Positions 16,383 through 25,579 of a stretch of 64,000 nt of DNA are shown here, piece by piece. Positions within the stretch are counted from its first letter, which is position 1. Each line of letters begins with the position of its first letter. The stretch spans positions 444,001 to 508,000 of the forward strand of contig NZ_CP152276.1 in NCBI RefSeq assembly GCF_038719015.1, given 5' to 3'. The position numbers and the translations under genes were made by a program. The DNA comes from Nguyenibacter vanlangensis (GTDB lineage: Bacteria > Pseudomonadota > Alphaproteobacteria > Acetobacterales > Acetobacteraceae). The notes under the pieces were generated by a model. That model was not told the DNA's origin. It saw only the letters and a program-made list of their open reading frames with translations, and made no database searches.

Positions 16383-17170
16383 CGGGCCTGATCGATTCGC
16401 ATTGCCATCTCGACCATTTCCCCGACGATGCGATCCCCGACCTGCTGGATCGCGCCCGCGCCGCGGGGGTCGAAGGCATGGTGACGATCGGCACCCGCCT
16501 GTCCCGCGCCGCGCAGCAGAAGGACCTGACCCGCTTCAGCCGGCCGGATTTGCGCGTCTGGTGCACGGTCGGTACCCATCCCGACCATGTCGAAGAGTGC
16601 ACGGTGGCCGACGCGGTCGACATCGTGGCCCTGGCCGATGATCCGCGCGTGATCGGGATCGGCGAAAGCGGCCTGGATTACTTCCATGGCGCCGAGGCGG
16701 TGCGCCCGCTGCAGCAGGCGCGCTTCCGGGCCCATATCCAGGCGGCGCGCCGGATGGACCTGCCCCTGGTGATCCACGCCCGCGACGCCGATGACGACGT
16801 GGCGGCGATCCTGCGGGATGAGGTCGCGGCCGGCGGGCCGTTCCGCTTCCTGCTGCATTGCTTCGCCTCGGGGCCGGAACTCGCCCGGGTCGGGCTGGAA
16901 CTGGGCGGCTATGTCAGCTTCTCCGGCATCCTGACCTTTCCGCGCTCGGACGCGCTGCGCGACGTCGCGCGGGCCATTCCGCCCGACCGGCTGCTGGTCG
17001 AAACCGATTCGCCGTACCTGGCGCCCGTGCCGCATCGCGGTCGCAGGAACGAACCCGCCTTCGTCGCCGACACCGCCGGGCGCCTGGCCGAACTCCGCGA
17101 CATCGAGCCCGCGGCGCTGGCCGAGCTCACGACCGCCAATTTCCATCGCCTGTTCAGCCGGGCGGCCTGA
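16379..17170 (+). CDS. TatD-family metal-dependent hydrolase (YcfH type)
   Basis: A 263-residue TIM-barrel hydrolase of the TatD DNase family. Visible metal-ligand motifs are DSHCHLDH at the N-terminus, IGESGLDYF, PLVIHARDADDD, FLLHCF and VETDSPYLAP. The family has DNase/exonuclease or D-tyrosyl-tRNA deacylase-like activities; the physiological role is not settled. The ATG at 16379 overlaps the metG stop by four bases. Position downstream of metG and upstream of a PhnP-like hydrolase is the usual alphaproteobacterial order. Confidence 0.9.
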   Translation: MTGLIDSHCHLDHFPDDAIPDLLDRARAAGVEGMVTIGTRLSRAAQQKDLTRFSRPDLRVWCTVGTHPDHVEECTVADAVDIVALADDPRVIGIGESGLDYFHGAEAVRPLQQARFRAHIQAARRMDLPLVIHARDADDDVAAILRDEVAAGGPFRFLLHCFASGPELARVGLELGGYVSFSGILTFPRSDALRDVARAIPPDRLLVETDSPYLAPVPHRGRRNEPAFVADTAGRLAELRDIEPAALAELTTANFHRLFSRAA

Positions 17171-17173
17171 GAG

Positions 17174-17965
17174 ATGGAACTGGTGGTGCTGGGATGCGGC
17201 GGGTCCGCGGGGGTGCCGATGATCGGCGGCCCCGGCGGCGCCGGCGACTGGGGCGTCTGCGACCCGGCCGAACCGCGCAACCGGCGCAGCCGCGCCTCGG
17301 TCCTGTTGCGCGGCGCCGATGGCCGGGCGCTCCTGGTCGATACCGGTCCCGACCTCCGCGACCAGTTGCTCGCGCAGCGGATCGACCGGTTCGACGCCAT
17401 TCTCTACACCCACGCCCACGCCGACCATATCGCCGGACTGGACGAGGTCCGGGGCATCAACCGCATCATCGACCGGCCGCTGCCGGTCTACGGCACGCCG
17501 TCCGTGCTGGCCGAGGTGGAAAATCGCTTCAGCTACGCCTTCCGGCCCTGGTCGCCCCCCGGCTTCTACCGGCCGGTCGTGGTGCCCCATATCGTGCATG
17601 CGGGCCAGACGATCGACGTCGCGGGCCTGCGCCTGACCCTGTTCGAGCAGATTCATGGCCGCACCCTGTCGCTGGGGCTGCGTTGCGGCAACATCGCCTA
17701 TTCCACCGACGTGGTCGAACTGCCGTCCGAGGCCCTGGCGGCCCTCGAAGGGGTCGAGACCTGGCTGGTGGACTGCTTTCAGCGATCCGCCGCCCACAGC
17801 GCCCATGCCTGGCTGGACCGGGTCCTGGAATGGCGGTCGCGAATCGGTCCGCGCCGCGTGATCCTGACCCATATGGGCACCGACATGGACTGGGCCTGGA
17901 TGGCCGAAAACCTCCCCCAGGGAGTCGAGGCCGCCTATGACGGCCTGCGCGTGGCCTTCCGCTAG
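17174..17965 (+). CDS. MBL-fold metallohydrolase (PhnP-like)
   Basis: A 263-residue metallo-beta-lactamase-fold phosphodiesterase. The metal motif is T79-H-A-H-A-D-H85, with a further His near GRTL and an HMGTDMDW motif near the C-terminus. The N-terminus (LGCGGSAGVPMIGG) is typical of PhnP/YcbJ-like enzymes that hydrolyse cyclic phosphodiesters. No phosphonate genes are nearby, so the substrate is open. It begins three bases after the tatD stop and appears to be the last gene of the mltB-to-MBL run. Confidence 0.85.
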   Translation: MELVVLGCGGSAGVPMIGGPGGAGDWGVCDPAEPRNRRSRASVLLRGADGRALLVDTGPDLRDQLLAQRIDRFDAILYTHAHADHIAGLDEVRGINRIIDRPLPVYGTPSVLAEVENRFSYAFRPWSPPGFYRPVVVPHIVHAGQTIDVAGLRLTLFEQIHGRTLSLGLRCGNIAYSTDVVELPSEALAALEGVETWLVDCFQRSAAHSAHAWLDRVLEWRSRIGPRRVILTHMGTDMDWAWMAENLPQGVEAAYDGLRVAFR

Positions 17966-18443
17966 GCGGCGCGCGCCCGGCCTCGGATCCGGTTTGCAAA
18001 AACCCGTGTAAGCTGGGGAGTGTTTCGGCCTATCGTGCGATTTAGGTTGAATCGCGACTATCTGCGGCGATACCGTTGGACGTGGCCACCCACAGAATCC
18101 GCTGCCCTGCCAACCCGCGACACCGCGTGCTTGCCGAGCCGCCTCTGCCCGGGGTCGCGGCATGCCAACCCGCCTGACAAGGGCTTGCCTGACAAGGGGA
18201 TGAGCATTGGATGAAAAATTTGACCGTGACGGTAGAGCACATCATGCGCGGCTTGAAAAGCCGCAAGCATGAAATAGCTCTTCAATACAGCGAGACAGGC
18301 GCGCCCGCGCGGGGTCGCCCGCCAGGCGTTTCAGGCTGACATTCCTTCCCGGACGGGGATCGGTCTCCACCCGGGAAACATCGCCCATGATTGACGGTCG
18401 CCCGCCCGACGCGGATCGGGTCGCCGTTCGGAGACATCTGCCG
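17966..18443. promoter_or_regulatory. Non-coding region upstream of prkA
   Basis: About 480 bases lie between the MBL hydrolase and prkA. They contain a 15-bp tandem duplication (18172-18201) and a less GC-rich piece around 18205-18290. I cannot name a sigma-factor site. A 43-codon open frame at 18211 has no recognisable product. In enterobacteria the equivalent operon is under RpoS or nitrogen-stress control, so this is the likely site of regulation (inference). Confidence 0.4.
18172..18201. repeat. 15-bp tandem duplication
   Basis: GCCTGACAAGGGCTT (18172-18186) is followed by GCCTGACAAGGGGAT (18187-18201); the first 12 bases are identical. It lies upstream of prkA, in non-coding sequence. 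Confidence 0.8.
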
Positions 18444-20390
18444 ATGGCTTCTGACACCACTGTGTTTTCCCTGGCCAACGCGATGCGCGATCAGCGCCGC
18501 GAGGTCGAGATGACCCTGTCGGACTATCTCGACCTGTGCCGGGCCGATCCGTCCTGCTACGCCACGGCGGCCGAACGCATGCTCAAGGCGATCGGCGAGC
18601 CGCGCACCGTCGATACGTCCCGCGACCCGCGCCTGTCGCGCATCTTCATGAACCGCACGATCCGGGTCTATCCGGCCTTCTCCGATTTCTTCGGAATGGA
18701 AGAGACGATCGAACAGATCGTGGGCTTCTTCCGCCATGCCGCCCAGGGGCTCGAGGAACGCAAGCAGATTCTCTACCTGCTGGGTCCGGTGGGGGGCGGC
18801 AAATCGTCGCTCGGCGAACGGCTGAAGGGCCTGATGGAGAAAGAGCCGATCTACGTGCTCAAGGCCGGGCGCCATCTCAGCCCGGTCTTCGAGAATCCGC
18901 TGGGCCTGTTCGATCCCGACCGCATGGCCCAGGCGCTCGAACGGCAATATGGCATTCCCCGCCGGATGCTGACCGGCATCGCCAGCCCCTGGGCGCTGAA
19001 GCGGCTCGAGGAATTCGACGGCGACCTGTCGCGCTTCACGGTGGTCAAGATGCATCCGTCGCGGCTGCGGCAGGTCGCCATCGCCAAGACCGAGCCGGGC
19101 GACGACAATAACCAGGACGTCTCCGCCCTGGTCGGCAAGGTCGATATCCGCCAGTTGGAGCATTACAGCCAGAACGACCCCGACGCCTACAGCTTCTCGG
19201 GCGGGCTGAACCGCGCGAACCAGGGGCTGCTGGAATTCGTCGAGATGTTCAAGGCGCCGATCAAGATGCTGCACCCCCTGCTGACCGCGACGCAGGAGGG
19301 CAACTATGTCGGCACCGAGAATATCGGCGGCATCCCCTTCATCGGGGTGATCCTGGCCCATTCGAACGAGGCCGAATGGCAGAGCTTCCGCAACAACCGT
19401 ACCAACGAGGCGTTCCTGGATCGCGTCTGCGTGATCAAGGTCCCCTATTGCCTGCGCGTGGCCGAGGAAACCAGGATCTATGAAAAGCTGGTCCAGTCCT
19501 CCAGCCTGGCCGACGCGCCCTGCGCGCCCAACACGCTGGAAATGCTGGCCCGCTTCGCGGTCCTCTCGCGGCTGAAGCCGCACGCCAACTCGACCCAGTT
19601 CGCCAAGATGCGGGTCTATGACGGCGAAAATATCCGCGAGACCGACCCCAAGGCCCGCACCATGCAGGAATATCGCGACGCCGCCGGCGTGGACGAAGGC
19701 ATGGACGGCATCTCGACCCGTTTCGCGTACAAGGTCCTTTCGGCCACCTTCAACCATGATTCGACGGAAATCTCGGCCGATCCGGTGCATCTGATGTATG
19801 TGCTGGAACAGGCGATCCGGCGCGAACAATTCCCGCCCGAGACCGAGGCCACGTACCTGGCGACGCTGAAGTCGGAGCTCGCCGGCCGCTATGCCGAATT
19901 CCTGGGCCACGAGATCCAGAAGGCCTATCTCGAAAGCTACAACGATTACGGCCAGAACCTCTTCGACCGCTACCTGGACTACGCCGATGCATGGATCGAG
20001 GACCAGGATTTCAAGGACCCCGACACCGGCCAGATGCTGAACCGGGAATTGCTGAACGCCGAGCTGACCAAGATCGAGAAGCCGGCCGGCATCGCCAATC
20101 CCAAGGATTTCCGCAACGAGGTGGTCAAGTTCTCGCTCCGGGCCCGGGCGTCCAACGGCGGCCGCAACCCGTCCTGGACCTCGTACGAGAAGATCCGCGA
20201 CGTGATCGAGAAGCGGATGTTCAGCCAGGTCGAGGACCTGCTGCCGGTCATCAGTTTCGGGTCGAAAAAGGATGGAGAAACCGAACGCAAGCATGACGAG
20301 TTCGTCGAGCGGATGGTGGCGCGCGGCTACACGGAACGACAGGTTCGAAGGCTCGTTGAGTGGTACATGCGGGTGAAGCAGTCCGCCTGA
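18444..20390 (+). CDS. prkA: PrkA serine protein kinase (YeaG)
   Basis: A 648-residue AAA+-linked kinase. The P-loop is GPVGGGKSS (about residues 114-122) within the conserved ILYLLGPVGGGKSSL, followed by the PrkA AAA domain. The C-terminal kinase-like domain ends in YTERQVRRLVEWYMRVK. The ATG at 18444 (MASDTTVF) gives an N-terminus matching the E. coli protein up to the AERMLKAIGEP motif; an ATG at 18387 would add 19 residues. PrkA works with YeaH and SpoVR in stationary-phase and nitrogen-stress responses. It is the first gene of that three-gene operon, with yeaH 19 bases downstream. Confidence 0.93.
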   Translation: MASDTTVFSLANAMRDQRREVEMTLSDYLDLCRADPSCYATAAERMLKAIGEPRTVDTSRDPRLSRIFMNRTIRVYPAFSDFFGMEETIEQIVGFFRHAAQGLEERKQILYLLGPVGGGKSSLGERLKGLMEKEPIYVLKAGRHLSPVFENPLGLFDPDRMAQALERQYGIPRRMLTGIASPWALKRLEEFDGDLSRFTVVKMHPSRLRQVAIAKTEPGDDNNQDVSALVGKVDIRQLEHYSQNDPDAYSFSGGLNRANQGLLEFVEMFKAPIKMLHPLLTATQEGNYVGTENIGGIPFIGVILAHSNEAEWQSFRNNRTNEAFLDRVCVIKVPYCLRVAEETRIYEKLVQSSSLADAPCAPNTLEMLARFAVLSRLKPHANSTQFAKMRVYDGENIRETDPKARTMQEYRDAAGVDEGMDGISTRFAYKVLSATFNHDSTEISADPVHLMYVLEQAIRREQFPPETEATYLATLKSELAGRYAEFLGHEIQKAYLESYNDYGQNLFDRYLDYADAWIEDQDFKDPDTGQMLNRELLNAELTKIEKPAGIANPKDFRNEVVKFSLRARASNGGRNPSWTSYEKIRDVIEKRMFSQVEDLLPVISFGSKKDGETERKHDEFVERMVARGYTERQVRRLVEWYMRVKQSA

Positions 20391-20409
20391 ACGGGAATGG
20401 TGCCGCCCA

Positions 20410-21717
20410 GTGGATATCATTGACAGACGTCCCAATCCCCATGGGAAGAATATCGAAAACCGCCGTCGCGTCCTGCAGCGGGCGCGCTCGGCAGTGCAGC
20501 AGGCGGTGCGCGACTCGGTCGCGCGCGGCAAGATCAGGGAGATCGGACAAGGCAACGCGGTCTCGGTTCCGTCCGACGCGCTGCACGAACCCACTTTTCA
20601 CCGCGTCTTCACCGACGGCATGCGCGAGATCGTGCTGACCGGCAACAAGGAGTTCTCGCGCGGGGACAAGCTGCAGCGGCCGCAGGGCGGCGCGGGGCAG
20701 GGCGCAGGGGGCGACGGCCAGGCTGGCGAGAATGGCGGCGGCGAGGATTCCTTCCGCTTCGTGCTCAGCCGCGACGAATTCCTCGACCTGTTCTTCGACG
20801 ACCTGGAACTGCCCGACCTGGTCAAGCGCGAGATCGCGACCACCGAATCCGGTACGCCCAGCCGCACCGGGCTCAGCAACGAGGGGTCGCCCTCGCACCT
20901 CGATCTGGGGCGGACGATGCGCCGCTCGATCGCGCGGCGCATCGGGCTGGGCCGCCCGAAGCCCGACGATCTGCGCGCCGTCGAAGCCCGGATCGCCGAG
21001 CTGGAAGACCAGCGCCCCCTGGGGGCCGATGCGCTCGATGAACTGGAAACCCTGCGCGAACAGCGCGGCACGATCCTCCGGCGCCTGGCGCGCATCCCCT
21101 GGGTCGATCCGGTCGATCTGCGCTATCGCCGCTATACGGTGCTGCCCCAGCCCGCGACCCGCGCCGTGATGTTCTGCATCATGGACGTCTCGGGCTCGAT
21201 GACCGAACGCATGAAGGACCTGGCCAAGCAGTTCTTCCTGCTGCTGCACGTCTTCCTCGAACGGCGCTACAAGAAGGTCGAAATCGTCTTCATCCGCCAC
21301 GCCGAAAGCGCCGAGGAAGTGGACGAGGACGTCTTCTTCCACGATCCGCGCACCGGCGGGACGATCGTCTCCTCGGCGCTGGAACTGATGTCCGGCATCC
21401 AGCGCGAGCGTTATCCGTCCGGCACCTGGAACATCTATGTCGCCCAGGCTTCGGACGGCGACAACGCGTCCTCGGACACCCAGCGGACGGCCAGCCTGCT
21501 GCAGGACGCCATCCTGCCGGTGGTGCAGTACTACGCCTATATCGAAATCACCGGCTCGGGCGCGGTGATCCGGGGCGAGACCGATCTGTGGCGCAGCTAC
21601 CGCGCGATCGCCGATCACAACCCGCACCTGGCGATCCGCCACGTGGGCGACCGCAAGGAAATCTTCCCCGTGTTCCGCGACCTGTTTTCCCGCCAGCACG
21701 ATACGGCCGAGGCATGA
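20410..21717 (+). CDS. yeaH: YeaH/YhbH-family protein (DUF444, vWA-like)
   Basis: A 435-residue cytoplasmic protein of the DUF444 family. N-terminal motifs DRRPNPHGKNIENRRR and VSVPSDALHEPTFH match YeaH. A glycine/glutamine linker (about 93-115, GGAGQGAGGDGQAGENGGG) joins this to a von Willebrand A-like domain with the MIDAS-type motif MDVSGSM. The start is GTG 20410. It is the partner of the PrkA kinase and SpoVR; the molecular function is not established. It overlaps the spoVR start by four bases. Confidence 0.92.
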   Translation: MDIIDRRPNPHGKNIENRRRVLQRARSAVQQAVRDSVARGKIREIGQGNAVSVPSDALHEPTFHRVFTDGMREIVLTGNKEFSRGDKLQRPQGGAGQGAGGDGQAGENGGGEDSFRFVLSRDEFLDLFFDDLELPDLVKREIATTESGTPSRTGLSNEGSPSHLDLGRTMRRSIARRIGLGRPKPDDLRAVEARIAELEDQRPLGADALDELETLREQRGTILRRLARIPWVDPVDLRYRRYTVLPQPATRAVMFCIMDVSGSMTERMKDLAKQFFLLLHVFLERRYKKVEIVFIRHAESAEEVDEDVFFHDPRTGGTIVSSALELMSGIQRERYPSGTWNIYVAQASDGDNASSDTQRTASLLQDAILPVVQYYAYIEITGSGAVIRGETDLWRSYRAIADHNPHLAIRHVGDRKEIFPVFRDLFSRQHDTAEA

Positions 21718-23276
21718 TGGGCCAGATCACTCCCAATGGGCCGTCCGCCCGCCGGGGCGGGCTGCTCTACACCGGCAATGACTGGAACTTCCAGGTCATC
21801 CGGGACTGCTACGACGCGATCGAGGAGATCGCCCGGACCGAACTCGGGCTGGAAACCTACGCCAACCGGATCGAGATCATCACCTCGGAACAGATGCTGG
21901 ACGTCTACACGGCGCACGGCATGCCGCTGGGCTACAAGCACTGGTCGTTCGGCAAGCGCTTCATCGGCCACGAAAACGCCTATCGGCGCGGGCTGATGGG
22001 CCTGGCATATGAGGTGGTGATCAATTCGGACCCCTGCATCTCGTACCTGATGGAGGAAAACTCCGCGACGATGCAGGCGCTGGTGATCGCCCATGCCGCG
22101 TTCGGCCACAATCATTTCTTCCGCAACAACCGCCTGTTCCGCGAATGGACGGACCCGTCGGAAATCCTCGGCTACCTGGAATTCGCCCGTGGCTACATCG
22201 CGCGATGCGAGGAACGGCATGGGCTGCGCGCGGTCGAACGCATCCTCGATGCCGCGCACGCCTTGCAGAACCAGGGGGTGCATCGCCATTCCGGCGCACG
22301 CAAGCTGGACCTCAAGGCCGAGCAGCAGCGCGCCCGCGACCGCCGCGCCTATGAAGACAGCATGTTCAACGATCTGTGGCGGACCCTCCCGACCGAGGAC
22401 GCGCCGGGCGGCGACCATCGGGCCGAGGACGCGCTGTCCCGCCGCCGCCTGGGCCTGCCCGAGGAGAACCTGCTCTATTTCCTCGAAAAACACGCCCCCC
22501 GCCTGGCATCGTGGGAGCGCGAGATCATCCGCATCGTGCGCATGGTCGCGCAATATTTCTACCCGCAGCCCCAGGTGAAGATGATGAACGAAGGCTGCGC
22601 CACCTGGGTGCATGCCTACATCATGCGCCGCCTGCACGAACTCGGCCGGATCGATGACGCCGCCTATCTCGAAGTCATCCATTCCACGTCGAACGTCATT
22701 ACCCAGCTCGGCTTCGACGCGGGCGGCGGCCCATCCTTCAATCCCTACGCGCTGGGCTACGCGATGATGACCGACATCGCGCGGATCTGCACCGAGCCGA
22801 CCGCCGAGGACCGGACCTGGTTCCCCGACATCGCGGGCAATGGCGACGCGATCGGCACGTTGCGGCACGCCTGGGCCGAATATCGCGACGAAAGCTTCAT
22901 CCAGCAATTCCTGTCGCCGAAGACCATTCGCGATTTCCGCATGTTCCGCCTGCGGGACGATACCAGCCAGCCCTATCTGCTGGTCGACGCGATCCATGAC
23001 GAAGCCGGCTATCGCGACATCCGCCGCAGCGTGGCCCTGACCTACGATCCCGGCACGTTCTATACCGAAATCGAAATCGTCGATGTCGATCTGCTCGGCG
23101 ACCGTACGCTGGTGCTCGAACATCGCAGCCGCGCCGGCCAACTGCTACAGCCCAACGATGCGCGCCAGACATTGAATTATCTTTCAACCCTATGGGGTTA
23201 TGGCGTGATCCTGAAGGAAATCGACACCCAGACCGGTGCCGTGCTCACGACCCATACCGCCAATGTGCCCACCTGA
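21714..23276 (+). CDS. spoVR: SpoVR family protein (YcgB)
   Basis: A 520-residue protein of the SpoVR/YcgB family, named after a Bacillus cortex-formation gene but widespread in non-sporulating bacteria. Family hallmarks are GYKHWSFGKRF near residue 72, NEGCATWVHAYIM, and NPYALGYAMM. The ATG at 21714 overlaps the yeaH stop; ATG 21717 is equally possible. It completes the prkA-yeaH-spoVR operon. The biochemical role is unknown, and its constant association with PrkA suggests a kinase-linked stress pathway. Confidence 0.92.
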   Translation: MMGQITPNGPSARRGGLLYTGNDWNFQVIRDCYDAIEEIARTELGLETYANRIEIITSEQMLDVYTAHGMPLGYKHWSFGKRFIGHENAYRRGLMGLAYEVVINSDPCISYLMEENSATMQALVIAHAAFGHNHFFRNNRLFREWTDPSEILGYLEFARGYIARCEERHGLRAVERILDAAHALQNQGVHRHSGARKLDLKAEQQRARDRRAYEDSMFNDLWRTLPTEDAPGGDHRAEDALSRRRLGLPEENLLYFLEKHAPRLASWEREIIRIVRMVAQYFYPQPQVKMMNEGCATWVHAYIMRRLHELGRIDDAAYLEVIHSTSNVITQLGFDAGGGPSFNPYALGYAMMTDIARICTEPTAEDRTWFPDIAGNGDAIGTLRHAWAEYRDESFIQQFLSPKTIRDFRMFRLRDDTSQPYLLVDAIHDEAGYRDIRRSVALTYDPGTFYTEIEIVDVDLLGDRTLVLEHRSRAGQLLQPNDARQTLNYLSTLWGYGVILKEIDTQTGAVLTTHTANVPT

Positions 23277-23638
23277 TGCTGGATCTGGTGTCGGATTGCC
23301 CGGCGATAAACAATCATCCGTAAAAACATAATTTTATGATGTTGTTTTCACTGCCGGCATCATCGGGTTCCGTTGATCGTCCGGTTTAAAAAATTCGAAA
23401 TAAAAACTTCAAATACAATATGTTATAATATTTTCATGATATGTTCAACGAAGTTCCGCCCAGCGAATTTATCTCGTCCGGGAAACGGCTGGTCTTTTCT
23501 TCCAAAAATTTGTATCGCAATTCGATCGAGCCCGCGCATCCATTGCCGGGCGAGATTGCCAGGCAGCGTGGCCAGATAAAGTTGGAAGACAAGGTAGCTG
23601 GATGAAAATGATAGCTCTTTCGCCGGCCGGACGGGTTC
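23277..23638. promoter_or_regulatory. AT-rich intergenic region before the mau-like cluster
   Basis: About 360 bases with conspicuously low GC between 23310 and 23450 (runs such as AAAACATAATTTTATG and TAAAAACTTC), in sharp contrast to the neighbouring genes. It is the probable promoter region of the amine-dehydrogenase genes. The short open frames I can find have no gene-like features. Confidence 0.5.
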
Positions 23639-24898
23639 ATGTCGGCTGATCGGCGTCGCGGTACGAATCGGGTCCCGGCCGCCCCCGTTACATCCCCGCG
23701 TCCGGGTGGACCATGTCGCAAAATTGCCGCCGCCCTCGCAGTCTCCTGCCTGCTCGGCGCCGCCGCGCCCCATGACGCCGCGCGGGCAGCCGACCCCATC
23801 CTGCAGACCGAGGAAAGCGACATCGTCAAGCTGTCGCCCGGCGGCCCGCACCGCGTCCTGATCGAGGACGCCGTCTATCGCCACAATAAGGACGGCCGGG
23901 TCTATGTCGTGGACCTCGATACCGGCAGGCTGCTGGGCATGGTCCAGGCGGCCTATAACGCCAATGTCGCGGCCGATCCGGCCGGCCGGTCGTTCTATGT
24001 CGCCGAAACGACGTGGGAGCGCGGCAATCGCGGCAAGCGCCACGACATGCTGGTGGCCTACGACCCGCTGACCCTGCTGCCCACGATGGATCTCGACCTG
24101 TCCAGCCGGGCGCTGATCACGCCGAAGAAGCCCGATCTGGCGGTCAGCGCGGACGGGCATTACATCTATGTCTACGACACCAGCCCGACCAATTCGGTCC
24201 ATGTGGTGGACGCTGCGAAGAAGACGGAAATCCAGACCGTCGACGTTCCGGGCTGCGGCCTGATCTTCCCGTGGGGGCCCGCCGGTTTCACGTCGGTCTG
24301 CGGCGACGGCTCGCTCGCCAATGTTCAGCTCGACGCGGCGGGCAAGCCCACCCTGACCCATACGGCGTCCTTCTTCGTCCCGGATCGCGACCCGGTCTAC
24401 GAACACAGCCCCCAGGTCGCGGCCGGCGGCCATGTCTGGTTCATCAGCTATAGCGGCCTGGTCTATGACGCCCGGCTCGGCGCCCAGACCAGCGTCGCCG
24501 CCCCGTGGTCCATCCAGGCGGCGGCGGGGCTGAAACCCGCATCCGATGCCCGCGCGCCGTTCGACATCGCCTGGCGTCCCGGCGGCTGGCAGTTGGCTGC
24601 CGTACGGGCACGCGATTCGCACCTGTTCATCCTGATGCACAAGGGCACGTTCTGGACCCACAAGGACCCGGGCACCGAATTGTGGGAACTCGACCTGCCG
24701 TCCCACAAGCTGGTGCGCCGCATCCGCCTGGCCAAGCCCAGCACGATGGTCGGCGTGACCCAGGATGCGGATTCGCGCATCATGCTGACGGACGAAGCCG
24801 GCGACCTGAATGTCCTGAACGGCGCCGACGGCAAGCCCGTCCGCACGATCAAGGCGCTGGGCGACGCCATCATCTTCACGGTGGCGCCCGGGGAATGA
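23639..24898 (+). CDS. mauB: Methylamine/amine dehydrogenase heavy-chain-like protein
   Basis: A 419-residue exported beta-propeller protein of the amine dehydrogenase heavy-chain family. It has an N-terminal signal (KIAAALAVSCLLGAAAPHDAARA) and propeller repeats such as RVYVVDLDTGRLLGMV, HYIYVYDTSPTNSVHVVDA and the C-terminal VLNGADGKPVRTI. In methylamine and aromatic amine dehydrogenases two heavy chains hold two TTQ light chains in an alpha2-beta2 periplasmic enzyme that oxidises primary amines to aldehyde and ammonia. The light-chain gene follows after 96 bases, but mauE, mauD and mauF are missing in between. Whether the substrate is methylamine or an aromatic amine is not evident. Confidence 0.88.
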   Translation: MSADRRRGTNRVPAAPVTSPRPGGPCRKIAAALAVSCLLGAAAPHDAARAADPILQTEESDIVKLSPGGPHRVLIEDAVYRHNKDGRVYVVDLDTGRLLGMVQAAYNANVAADPAGRSFYVAETTWERGNRGKRHDMLVAYDPLTLLPTMDLDLSSRALITPKKPDLAVSADGHYIYVYDTSPTNSVHVVDAAKKTEIQTVDVPGCGLIFPWGPAGFTSVCGDGSLANVQLDAAGKPTLTHTASFFVPDRDPVYEHSPQVAAGGHVWFISYSGLVYDARLGAQTSVAAPWSIQAAAGLKPASDARAPFDIAWRPGGWQLAAVRARDSHLFILMHKGTFWTHKDPGTELWELDLPSHKLVRRIRLAKPSTMVGVTQDADSRIMLTDEAGDLNVLNGADGKPVRTIKALGDAIIFTVAPGE

Positions 24899-24994
24899 GG
24901 CGCGACATGACGACGCCCGGCTTCCGCCCGGCCGGCCCGCCATATCCGGCGGCCCGGCAAGAACCTGACATCGCCAGCGTGACGGAGACCCTCG

Positions 24995-25579
24995 ATGGCC
25001 AATCCTGATAATGCGGAAACGGGGGCGGACGCGGGGGCCGGCCGCGCCGGCTTCGACCGCGTAACCGAACGCATGACCCGTTTCCTGGCCGGCCGCTCCT
25101 CGCGCCGCAGCGCGCTGGCGCGCCTGGGGGGCTGGGCGGCGGCCATTCCGGCCTTCCCGCTGCTGCCCGTCTCGCGCGACGAGGCGCGTGCCGGCACCCT
25201 GCTGCGCGCGCCGTCGCCCTTCGCGGCCAAGGCGCAGGCCAAGGACGACAGCAAGTGCGATTACTGGCGCTATTGCGCGATCGACGGCAATCTCTGCACC
25301 ACCTGCGGCGGCGGCGTGCATAGCTGCCCGCCCGGCACGCACCCGTCGCCCACCTCGTGGATCGGCACCTGCTTCAACCCGCAGGATCGCCGCTCCTACC
25401 TGATTGCCTATCGCGATTGTTGCGGCCAGGATGCCTGCAACGAAATGAACTGCCTCAGCACCGACGGTGAACTGCCGACCTACCGTCCGCAATCCAACAA
25501 CGACATCATCTGGTGCTTCGGGACCGGTTCGCTTCTGTACAACTGCTCGACAGCCGTCATCGTAGGAACTGCCGAATGA
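24995..25579 (+). CDS. mauA: Methylamine dehydrogenase light chain (TTQ subunit)
   Basis: A 194-residue catalytic subunit. The two tryptophans that form tryptophan tryptophylquinone are W122 (in PTSWIGTC) and W173 (in NNDIIWCFG), equivalent to W57 and W108 of the Paracoccus enzyme. The conserved aspartates D97 (IDGN) and D141 (YRDCC) are present, and all twelve cysteines expected for six disulfides are in the mature part. The N-terminus has a twin-arginine-like export signal (RSSRRSALARLGGWAAA). These residues show an intact subunit, yet the usual maturation genes (mauG for TTQ, mauE/mauD for disulfide handling) are not beside it. The stop overlaps the start of the next cytochrome gene. Confidence 0.92.
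   Translation: MANPDNAETGADAGAGRAGFDRVTERMTRFLAGRSSRRSALARLGGWAAAIPAFPLLPVSRDEARAGTLLRAPSPFAAKAQAKDDSKCDYWRYCAIDGNLCTTCGGGVHSCPPGTHPSPTSWIGTCFNPQDRRSYLIAYRDCCGQDACNEMNCLSTDGELPTYRPQSNNDIIWCFGTGSLLYNCSTAVIVGTAE

Noticed and set aside
18211..18339. 43-codon open frame upstream of prkA
   Set aside because: No clear ribosome-binding site or recognisable product, and the second half reads into GC-rich leader sequence.
18282..20594. Long open frame antisense to prkA (770 codons)
   Set aside because: It mirrors the PrkA gene, encodes a low-complexity His/Gly/Arg-rich product with no motifs, and the plus strand has an unmistakable family protein.
23373..23579. Small open frame in the AT-rich region before the mau-like genes
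   Set aside because: The predicted 68-residue product has no family features and its codon use is unlike the genes around it; the region looks like a promoter.
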